The position numbers and the translations under genes are program-made. This document shows positions 32,246-44,200 of a stretch of 64,000 bases of DNA, in pieces (positions within the stretch are counted from its first letter, which is position 1; the number at the start of each line of letters is the position of its first letter). The stretch is from positions 2,542,001-2,606,000 of the forward strand of contig OY294049.1 in assembly GCA_958510825.1 (NCBI GenBank), given 5' to 3'. The DNA comes from Brachypterus glaber (lineage: Eukaryota; Arthropoda; Insecta; Coleoptera; Kateretidae). The notes below the pieces were generated by a model. That model did not search any database. It was not told the origin of the DNA and worked only from the letters and a program-made list of their open reading frames with translations.

Positions 32246-35200
32246 GTAAGTAATTTTGTAAGTTTAACTATAAAATATTGTTTACACAAAACTTATTTGT
32301 TTAGATTGTATGTGTAGACAGTCCATGAATCCCTACACTGTAAAAATAAATTATTAATATTATTGGCAATAGTAAGCATTTCGAATGATTACACTAGGTA
32401 TTGCATTAAATTTAGAATTATAAATGGTTCAAAATACAAGTGACACATCATTTTGAAGCTTATAAATTTCTCTATTAACAACATAATTTTCAATTTTTTT
32501 TTGAGACAATTTTTGGGGGTTTAAAATAAAAATTTTGGTATTTTTTTTTTTTTTTTGAAAAATGGTTAATTTTATTATGCAAATACATATGCAAATTATA
32601 CTTAAAAATTAGTTTTAAATGATATAAATCAAATTTTACAAAAAAAATCTTTAAAATCGCATTTTGAAGCTAGAAAATTGAAAAATGAAAACCTTAAAAA
32701 AAAGAAAAAAAAATTAGAGAGCTAGGGGCGCACTCTATAGTAGGATGCATAGATGGCATCACTGAGGGAGTTATTATTGATATTGAATATTACCATAGTT
32801 CTATGAATATTACTGATGAACTAAACTTCCTTTGAATTACAAAAAATAACTTTGAAATGGTATTTACATTTATTTTTTTTAGAATAAATGGCTTAGATTT
32901 GAAAATAGAATTAAGGATCTAGAAAATGATTTAAGCAAACATCACAATGCAGTTTCTGAAATAAAAATGGCCATGAAAAATATGGCACAGCCCAGCAGAA
33001 GCACCCATTCTGTTAAAAAAGCCAACGCTAAACATGTTAATATAGAAGTTAAGAATAAGTTTGCCATTTCAGAAATGTTGTATGACAACAGTTGTCCCAT
33101 ACAACTTAAAAACATTCCCAGAACCAACATTCAAATGTTGGAATTATACAAAAGTATTAAATTTGATAATCCAGATGGTGGAGTCTGGAAACAAGGTAAT
33201 ATATATTACATTTTCATGTGGGGCTTGATTTGAATAATTTATAACTTTTTTAGGGGTTAACAAATAAATTTAATATTTTCTTTCTGAGAAATAGAATATA
33301 TCTGAGAAATAGAATATACTGCTGCCAACAAAATAATACTTGCCCCTATAGGCCTAGGTTCATTAAAATCGAAAACGAAAAAAAAGAAAAAAAAAATAGA
33401 AAATTTTCAAGTTTTTCAAAAAAAGTTTTTTTTTTCGTAAAACGTAAAATAAAAAAAAATCGAAAAAAATTGTTTCTACCCCAAACGAAAAAAAAAAAAA
33501 AAATAAAATTAAAAAACTTTTTTTTTTTCAAAAAAAAAAAAACTTCGTAAAACGAAAAATTGAAAAAAAAAATGTTTAAAAAAATCTTTTTACCCCCTTA
33601 ACCCAATCCGATTTTTACCAAAAACAGCCCCAGCCTAGAACTTTGGATAATCAACCTATGGTCAAAATTTGAAGTCTTTAGCCCAAAGTGTTCTTCAGTT
33701 ATCGTGGTCACAAATTTCCCGGACCGACAGACAGTATTTTTTTTACGGAAATCATATTTTTTGGATATAAAACGTCCAGAAACGTAAAAAAAGCAATAAA
33801 AAAAATTCGATTTTTTTTAACTATCGCAAGACGTTCTTTGGGGAAAGTAATTTTGAATATAAAACGTCCAGAAACGTAAAAAAAGCAATAAAATTTTTTC
33901 AACTTTACTAACGCAAGAGTGTGCGAAGCGGGGGGTGGGGGCGTATCAGTTTTTTGCCCCAAACTTTTATCTGTGTAACTTTTTTTTATTTTATTATTGG
34001 AACATGATTCCGCAGGTCAAAATACATAAAAAGGTACTCCTGTTGTAATATTTTAGGATTAACCGTTTTCGCAATTTCACGTTTTGAGGACTAAAAATTA
34101 AATACTAAAATATTGACAACCAAAATTTCAATTATGCTGGGCGAATACACGTCAAAAACTAAGTGCATATCTACAGGCTCGCATAACAAGCATAGTACAT
34201 GCGATGCCGTGATTGGCTTGATGTGCCGTCATGTATCTTGTTAGCCAATCACAGCATCACATTCTTATGTAGTATGCTTGTTATGCGAGTCAGTGGATAT
34301 GCCCTAAGAAAAAGAAATCCTATTTATAGGTATTTCCAAAAATCAATCCTAAGGGATCCTATGATCTCCTAAAAATGCACAATTTTTATCAGCCTTAGTA
34401 GCTTTAAGACCAATTTTTTGAGCTACATGTATAGAAACTTTTTTCTCCGTTTTTGGTGTACCCGACATGATTGAAATTTTGGTTTTCAACATTTTAGTAT
34501 TTAATTTTTAGCCCTCGATACGTGAAATTGCAACTATAAATGATTTTTTCTCGAAAACGGTTAATACTACAGGATTACAAAAAGAGTACCTTTTTATGTA
34601 TTTTGACCTGAGAAATGTTCCAATAATAAAATTACAAAAAAAGTTGTGGGCAAAAAACTGATAAGGCCCCCTCGTTTCGCACGCCTCTGGTAAAAATAAG
34701 TACAGGAAAATAACATACAAAGATGGGCATTATTAAGATTAGTTCGCATGCAAAACTTCGTCGCTCTATCTCAAAGGGTGCCAGAGTTAATAATTAAAAA
34801 CCTTATTTTTATTAAAATTTTAAAGGGTTGTAACTCCCTTAGGATTCGTTTCTGGACCTATGTTCCGCTAGTGGTTTTTCATGTTTTTTGAGGTAGAATC
34901 ATCTCCTTTAATATGTGAAATAAGCAACGAACTAATAACTCTTCTCTCTAGAATAGGCATTTCATTCGTTAAAACTGACAAAAACGTAGGCAACATAAAC
35001 ATTTGTCTGTCTTACTCGCACATCTTTGTTCTAACAGAGACAACAATACCAGTTACTGGTAATTGTTATTGTTCACCCCTGAATATACCTACTATTTGTT
35101 TACAAACAAACCGAGATGTTGGCGATACTTTATTTTAACGGTATGCGTATTCTAGAAAGAAGAGTTATTAGTTCGTTGGAAATAAGACTGCAAACACTGT

Positions 35201-38200
35201 GTATAGTGCTCGGATTTCGTTTCGGATATTTGATTCCTGGATAGTTTTTGGATTGTTTACGTAAACCCTTTCCTTGAGATACCTTCAAAGGAAGTAGTGG
35301 GGAGCTGTTAATTCCGGTAAATCTGAAGGCCAGTTATTAAGCATTCGCCAGAAATTTTCCTCAAATGTGTCATACTTTGTACACCAGCTGTAAAGTACAA
35401 TCTGGAGTTGTGGTTCCAGCAAGATGAAACCGTAAATATTGTCGATGTGACATTGCCACCTACGCGCATGCGTGAGCTCGGCATTTACATAGATTATCAA
35501 AATGTGAGGGGCGGCTAATTGTAGATCTAAATGCCAAGCTTAGGCACGCGCGTAGGTCACATTGAAAATATTTACGATTTTATCCTCCGTTAATTTAATT
35601 GCTTCGTTGTTTCCAAAGCACTCTGCGCAAGAATGTTTTTTTTTTTTTAATTGCGCTCAAAGTGTAAGATTTGATAACCGCCTAAATTCCCCGAATGGGG
35701 TCTGATACAAAATTTAAATTAAATGTTATGGCAACAATAATATATGTGCAAAATTTCAAGTCAATCGATTAAAGCGTTTGGAAGTTATGGAAAAAACCTT
35801 AAGTAGTAGTGATGTCGAGCACCGTGTTTTTTCACGTTTGGGCCTCTTGGGGAGGCTGAAGATAAATAATAAAAATCTCAAATTTTACAGTAATGTTCGC
35901 CTGGGTGGTACGCATCTTTTGTGCTATCAGGCCATCTCGGTTTCTCAAAAAAAAACTGTTTGAGGTCGAAAAACGGGCACCCTTTATTTTTTGCTATTTT
36001 TCTTTATTTAATCTTATCAAGTGCGTAAATTCCCGAGGCAAGACATTTTTAATAAAATAATCTCATTTTCAAATTCTTCAAAATTTTATTTTAAAGTATC
36101 AAATACAACAAAGAAAACTGAAAATATTTACCATTGGTTTGGTTTTTAGGCTGGAGGATAGAAGTGGATGAAAAAGAATGGAACCGTTTCAACAAGTTAA
36201 AGGTGTTTGTGGTGCCCCATTCTCACAATGATCCTGGCTGGATCAAGACTCTTGACGAATATTATTTATCTCAAACCAAGCATATTTTGAACAATATGGT
36301 GAAAAAACTGCCTGAAGAACCCAGAAGAAAATTTATTTGGGCTGAAATTTCATATTTTTCTATGTGGTGGGAAGATATTAGTGACGAAGATAAAGAAATT
36401 GTCAGAAGGTTCGTATTTCCGTGTTTTAGTCAATTAGCAGAAACATATTTTTAGCTTTTTGTTTAACAATATTTTGTGTTTTACTTTTTCATTTCATTTT
36501 AAAAGTGTTCTCAAGGACATTTATTTATTATCTATAAATGAGTTTTTAACGTACAATTTTTTAATCCGTCACGAAAAATGCGGTAAATTTAAAATAATGA
36601 AGGAAAAGCCATCGTAGAATATCCCAGGGACATCCGAATGGACATCCACGGGACGTCCCTGGGATGTACATACCGTATATCCTCAGGGCATACCTTTCGG
36701 GATATCCTTGGGATATACGACTAATGTCCCGGGACATGCGACATTGAGAGGATATCCAGGACATATTGTGTGCTATATGGGATCTTGTTTTTTTGTTCAT
36801 ATTTTATCATTTATTTATTACTAGCATATACCCGTGACTTCGTCCGCGTAGGAATCAAGACACTAAAAAGCATTTGTAAGCAGATACCTTGCCTACAGGA
36901 TCTCTTTGTTTTGGCCTTAGACTCGGGTGCTAGGATCACCAGGCCCGTTGCCTGTTGTCTGTTGCCCGTTGCCAAATATGAAGAATCTAGATTAAGAGGT
37001 CTCTGAAATACTGACACTTTTAAAAAACCTTTCAACCTCCGTTTCACCCCTTCAGGAGTCGAATATCAAAAAATCCTGAAACACGTATCTTTTCGATTTC
37101 GATAAAGAACATTTTTGCCAAATATGAAGAATCTAGATTAAGAGGTCTGCAGATAAGCACACTTTTTTTAAACCTTTCAACCCCCGTTTTACATAGATCT
37201 AGTTTCTAGGTCAATGGGGTTTAGGCTGGGCATTTCAACTCCCGTTTCACCCCCTTAGGGGTCGAATATCGAAAAGTCCTGAAATACGTATTAGGAGGTC
37301 TCTGAAGATACGCACACTTATTAAAAAACTTTTCAACCCCCGTTTTACCTAGATCTAGTGTTCCTAGTTTCACCTCCTTAAGGGTTAAATTTCGAAAAAT
37401 CGCTTCTTAGGGAACATTCAAGTATTACGTAACGCAACATGCAGCAAAATTCATACACTTCATACCTCGATTCTCGCGTTATTCAATGCTGCAGAGATTT
37501 CATATTTGGGCTACGTTCCCTTAGTGGGTGCTTACATCATAAAAGGAACAAACTTTCCAAATTTCAAGTTTCTAGGTCAAGGAGTTAAGGCTGTGCGTTG
37601 ATTCTGTCAGTCAGTCAGTCAGGACAAAACCGCTTATATATAGAGAGATTTTTTTTACAAAACTACTAAGGTTAATTATTTGCTAGTAGAATTAGTACAT
37701 ATTTCAAAGTGAATCACATCACATACCTATATTGAAAGTTCGCGAAAGAAAAAATTATTTTATAATAAAACCTATGTGTTTTCTAACAATTTTTTTGGAA
37801 ATGTGTAAAATATGATGAGATATTAAGCGAAAAATTATTCCCTGGATCATGGTGATGTTTTGAATTGATTGGAAGTTTTTTTTATTATTTTTAAAAAACT
37901 ATATCTTTTAGAGGTAATTTTTTATGCGAGGTAATATCTGTGCGAGGTATGTTTTTGCGAGGTAGCGTCCTTTCAAAGTAATTTCCATACGAGGTAATGG
38001 TTTTTCAAGGTAAAATTTTTCGAGGTAACGGTCTTCGAGGTAATTTTTTTCGGGGTATTTTTTTTTTTAGATAAAGACACCTATCCGTAGCGCGCACCTC
38101 TAATCTCATAAAAAGCACTAATTGGTGAAGCTTAAGCTTCAGCCAATTGCTTTTAATATTTATTGTAATATTTAGGTTAATTCGTAATAACCAACTGGAA

Positions 38201-41200
38201 ATAGTAACTGGTGGCTGGGTGATGAACGATGAGGCAAACAGTCATTGGATTTCCGTGATGAACCAACTGACAGACGGCCATCAATGGCTGCAGCAAAATT
38301 TAAACTACACTCCACTGAGCCATTGGTCCATAGACCCGTTTGGACTAAGTTTAACTCAGCCAGCGCTGTTGAAGGAAATGGGGCTGCAAAATATGCTGAT
38401 TCAAAGGACTCACTATTCCGTTAAAAAGCAGCTAGCTAGTGCACAGCAATTAGAATTCAGATGGAGACAGCTGTGGGGTAAGAATTATCATTTTCTACAA
38501 CTATTAATTTCGAAAATAAAACATTAAAAAAAAATTGTTTTTAATTTTTTTTTTGAAAAAAAAAAATGTTTTTGAATTTGTACGTATTTGAAAATGCAAT
38601 ATACTATTTACTGTAAATATGGTCTGTTTCATCAAGCAAGAGAGTAAATTAAAAATCGCACAGTAAATATTTTTACAACAGGTTTGAATAGTATATGTTT
38701 GTGTATAGAATATAGTTATGTTTTATAAAATAAACTACGCAGTATATTCGCACATGCAATATTCGAATCTGTTTGGAAAATATTCACTGTGCGATTTTTA
38801 ATTTACTCTCTTGCTTGATGAAACATACCATAGCATATAATGGAATGCGTAGCATTACATATCTTCACGGCTTTTTTTTAGATGGTACTGGCAAAACTGA
38901 CATGTTTACTCACATGATGCCTTTTTACTCCTACGATGTTCCTCACACATGTGGTCCTGACCCCAAAGTTTGTTGTCAGTTTGATTTTAAGAGGTTGCCA
39001 AATCATGGATTACACTGCCCATGGAAAATAGCTCCTCAAGTGATTACTGATAAAAATGTTGCTCAAAGGTAAAAAACAAAATAATTATTTAATTTAAAAA
39101 GCAGTTAATTATAATTAACTGCTTTTTAAATTTAATAGGAGGCGGAATTTTCGCCTTAACCCGTGACGTAAAAATGTTGTACTTAATTACTGAGGTGGAG
39201 TCTCACAGACTTCCATTATTAAATAGAGTTAACAAAGTGCGCAATCATAAATAAATAAAAACTGAGTGCAAAGAATTAAATTTAATTATTTTTAATTATT
39301 TTAAAGTATATTTTTGGAATTAATATAGTAAAAAAGAATATATACTATATTATATAGTGTTTTTAAATTTATCCCTATGTAATATCTAAATTTTATCAAT
39401 CGGCACCTGCCTGGAATGTGAAATATCAGCTGTTAACGCGGAGTCTGTTAGACTCCACATCAGCAGCTACGGGTTAGGATGAATCACCGCGTTGTTCTGA
39501 AAAACCTTCACACACTTAAGATTAATTACCTTTAGGGCCGAACTTTTATTAGACCAATACAGAAAAAAATCAAAACTTTTTAAAACTAACGTGGTTTTGG
39601 CACCACTGGGTGACGACTTCCGGTATGACCATCCTTCAGAATGGGATGTCCAATACACGAACTACCAAAAATTATTTGATTACATGAACAACCACTTAAA
39701 TTTACATGTTCAAGCTCAGTTTGGCACATTAAGTGATTATTTTGAGGCAGTTCATAAGGAGAAAAACGATAACGAGTTCCCGACGCTTTCTGGTGATTTT
39801 TTCACTTATGCAGATAGAGATGATCACTACTGGAGTGGGTATTACACTTCTAGGCCATTTTATAAAAGAATGGATAGAGTTTTACTCTCATATGTCAGGT
39901 TAGTGTCAGTATTAATAATAACAATGAAATAAAGTTTAGTGCCTTATAGACGGCAAATTTTATAAATCTATAAAGAAATTGCACTGCTCTACATTAATAA
40001 TAACATACAGTACGTAAAACTTTTCATTAGACAAAGGCAATGTAAATGTTAACACTGTTAGCAGTGCTCGGGCGCGATGACGAGTGGACTCGTCCTGCCC
40101 CGCCTTACCGGCCGTGCACGGCCGTGGCAGGAGAGCCCGAGCACTCTAACAGAGACTACAACACTGTTGCCACTTATATTGCCTTTGTCTAATTGAAAGT
40201 TTTACGTATTGTGTATAATACCGTGCGGTCCAAAAGTCACCTCCCCCCTCTTAACTTTTGAACGAGTTGAAATATCGACTTTGGGCTTAAACTCCTAAAA
40301 TGTGGACTAGGGGGCATGGGTTTTTCTTTTTAATAGAAAGGGGGTCGTGTGATACATCATTTTAAAGCTTATAAAATTATCTATTCGATCATATTTTTTT
40401 GTAAACATTTTTTTGGGGGTTTAAAATAAGGTTGTAAATGGGTATTTTCGTCAAAATTTCTTTAAAAAAATCAAACAATTATTGAAAAATTAATTTTTTT
40501 AAGTTAAGAAAACGTAAATTATTCTTTTAATAAAATTATAATCACGAGAAATATTTTAGGGCTGCGGAAATAATTCACACTTTGACGCATTTGAGTGGAA
40601 AACCTGCATCCAAATGGATCACAGATAAAAAAGATGGTTTAGAAAGAATTTTGGATGATGCTAGAAAATCTTTATCTCTTTTTCAACATCATGACGGCGT
40701 TACAGGCACAGCTAAAGATTATGTCGTCATTGATTATGGTAAACGGTAAGTTTATTAAAATAATTTATTATTTAGGGGGCTGCCCGTAAAGTAGACGACG
40801 GGAGTGGATGCATAGCGTTAGCGTCATAAAATTACGCCACTCTATCAATAACCCTCCTATCTCAATAAAAAACAGTTGTTTCTTAATATCTCAATCAATT
40901 TTTTTGGTTGCAAAGGGAGGTAGGTACTTTGATTATTTTCGATATTAATATTTTTAAACACGCAGAATTTTTTTTACAGTCGGCCAAGTGAGTGTGTGTC
41001 ACGCATTGTTTATTTAGGAATTTATTTAAGCTATTTTTTTTAAATTATTCCATCAATCTATTTTCTAATCATCGTACAGACTGACAGTTTCGGGCTGCTA
41101 ATATCAATAATACCAATATCATTCTGTACGATGATTAGGAAATAGATTATAATAATGTTTATTCAGTAGACAAATAATAATTACAAGTTATAATACTTAA

Positions 41201-44200
41201 TAATATTCCTCTGTGCACTGCCTAAGCATATAAAATAGCTTGTGTGCAGTGTACATGAGAAAATAACATTTTGGTTTAAGCAAAACATATTTATATATAA
41301 CTGAATGAAAAGAAAAAAAAATATATATATGAAAATTAAAAAATAATCAAAATATAATTTAAAAATAAAAAATAAAAATACAATTTATATTCTAGTAAGC
41401 GAGTTTTAATCCTAGTGTGCTGATGAGCATTGTGTAAATTTAATTAACTATAAATAAATAATGAAACAATAAGGGGAGAAAAGAAAAACAAAAAATATCC
41501 AATAAGAAAAAATTAAAAATAAAAAGTGGAAGATATGTAAATAGCAATTTTAATGTAATTTTTTTTTAAATTTATTTAATTTTTTCTTTCTCTTTAAAAG
41601 GGCCAATCAAAGTTTATTGATTTGTTGAGTATGATGTCCTTAATAGTCTTTTTGTAGCGCGAAAAATCAGTTATTGCTTTAGCGTCGGTTGGTAGCTGGT
41701 TGTAAAACTTTGGGGCAGCATAAATAACAAATCTTTGGGTTAAACTTTTTTTAAAAAATGGAATTACCATGTTAGTAAGTGCGAACCGTGTAGCGGCAGT
41801 AGTACAACAAGGGATCTTGCGTTTGAATGCATATTTTAGACAACTAAATATGTAATGATTTTTAATATTAAATACATTCCCGTCTTTGTAAAGTTGAATT
41901 GAATTGTAGAGTTTATTTTTGTGAAGAATTACTTTCAACAAGGAGTTTTGCGAGGTCTGCAGAGACTCTAAAGCATTGGAATGTAATCCTCCCCAGATAG
42001 ATATACAATAGCTAATTACCGAGTCAACTAAAGATTTATAAATTAAGATTATGTCGCTTTTTGATAAAATATCACGTAGGATGTAAAATTTAGGAAATAG
42101 TTGGCGTATCTTTTTGGACAAATGTGCTACATGTTCATCCCATCTTAGGTGTTGATCAACAATCAAGCCTAGGTATTTTATTTTACTCGTTTTTTGTATT
42201 TTAGGACAAGAACACCCATTTTTGTCACAATCACTTTTATGTACCCGCAGAGCACAGCAATCAGGCTGACCATTTGCTTGTGTCGAGAAGGCTACAAATT
42301 TACTTTTATCCGCGTTTAGTGTAAGCTTACTAAATTTAAGCCAACTGTCTACTAATATAAGATTGGATTCCGCTTTTTTATAAACATCATACCAATTTTT
42401 ACCATTAAAAACTAATGCTGTGTCGTCTGCAAACGAAACAAGATGACCAATAAACTTTTTTAACTTCGCTAAGGAGTTAATATATACTAAAAATAGGATG
42501 GGTCCCAATACTGTACCCTGCGGTATACCGATAGTGATTTCAGACTTACAACCCAGTTTATCCCCAATTCTTACCCTTTGATATCTACCAGAGAGGTAGT
42601 TATTTAACAATGTATAAGCAGTGCCTCTGATCCCAACATCATACAACCTGCTCATTAGTATTTTGTGAGACACTGTGTCAAAAGCTTTTGCTAAGTCAAG
42701 GAATACTGCTAGTACTTTATCATTTAGGTTAAGTTTTTCAATTATTTTAGACAACAGATCCAGTATAGCGTCTTCTGTACTAGTTTTCATTTTAAATCCA
42801 AATTGCCTATCGTTTATAATCTTGTGTTTAGTAAGAAAGTTCAGTAGTCTGCTTTTGACACAGTGCTCAAATATTTTTGCGAAGTTATTAATAAGTGAAA
42901 TCGGTCTGTAGTTGTAGGGATCAGAAGGACTACCGGTTTTAAAAACAGGTATAACTGTGGATTCTTTCCATTCTTTGGGAACAATGCCGGTGATTAGGAT
43001 TAAGTTTATTATAAAAACAAGGGGTGTTAATATATTTGTGTGAACTCTCTTAATTAAGTAATTGGAAATGCAATCTGGACCGGGCGCGGATTTGTTTTTA
43101 AGTTTACCTATAATGCTTACAATCTCATTATCTGTAACAGGATTCATAAAAATAGACTCGTTAACCTTTTCTTGTTCATAAATATCGTTTTCAGATAACT
43201 CACATTGTTCAATTTTTTTAGACATGTCTTCACCTACCCTAACAAAAAAATTATTAAAAATATTGCATTTTTCTACATTATCCCTTGTTGACTTGCCATC
43301 TTTTTCAATACAAAGGTTTGATAAATCTTTTTTGCGTTTTACTGTGTTTGTCGCGTCATTAATGAAGTCCCACGTTTTTTTCTGGTTGCCTTTTACTTCG
43401 TTTAGTTTTAATTTATAGTAGTTATTTTTTGTACTTTTTATTAGACTATTTACATTATTTCTATAGACGCGGTATTCAGCTTCGCGTGTTGCACTGAGAT
43501 TTTTTCTTAGTTGTCTTTTAAGTTTATCGCGCTGCCGTATAGCAAGAATAAGGTCTTGTGTAATCCAAGGCTTAATTTTTTTTAAAGGTTTATTAATAAT
43601 TACGGTTTTGGTTGAATCGGAAATATATAGATTAATTTTAGTCATAAAATTGTTTAAAGCTTGTTGACTGTTTTCTTGATTTAAAACATCAGCCCACGAT
43701 TCATTTTCTAAATAACTATTTAATTTTTTAAAGCAAATACTTTTTTTTATTTCGGAAATATTGTTTTTTTGAGTGACATTTTTATTTAAAACTGAAAAAT
43801 AAGTACTATAGTGATCTGTTATTTTCGTTCTAACCACAGCCGATTCTATTTTAAAACTTGAAGAATTTTTAATAAAAATATGGTCTATTATAGTATTATT
43901 TTGTATTCGGGTGACTTCATTAATGAACGATTCATAACCGTTTTCGTTAAGTACATCTAAGTAGTTATTAACTTCGATTTTATTTGATTTGTTTAAGTCT
44001 ATATTAATATCTCCGAGAAAAATTTCAATTTTATTTTTATTCATGCTTTCCACAAAAAATTTTAAGTCTTCAATGTATTTATTGACATCAATTGAAGGAA
44101 GCCTGTATGACGCTAAAATACCAACGCTATTGCCATCAAAATCAAATGTAGCCCGAATTAACTTAGTTTCTCTAAAAGGTATTATATCAATTTTTGCAGA

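Noticed and set aside
32967..33130. Hydrophobic minus-strand ORF opposite mannosidase exon 2
   Set aside because: A shadow; the plus-strand frame joins exons 1 and 3 in correct phase.
36770..37047. Two 78-codon ORFs in opposite directions in mannosidase intron 3
   Set aside because: Both translate the dispersed repeat with TTGCCTGTTGTCTGTTGCC words and lack any domain.
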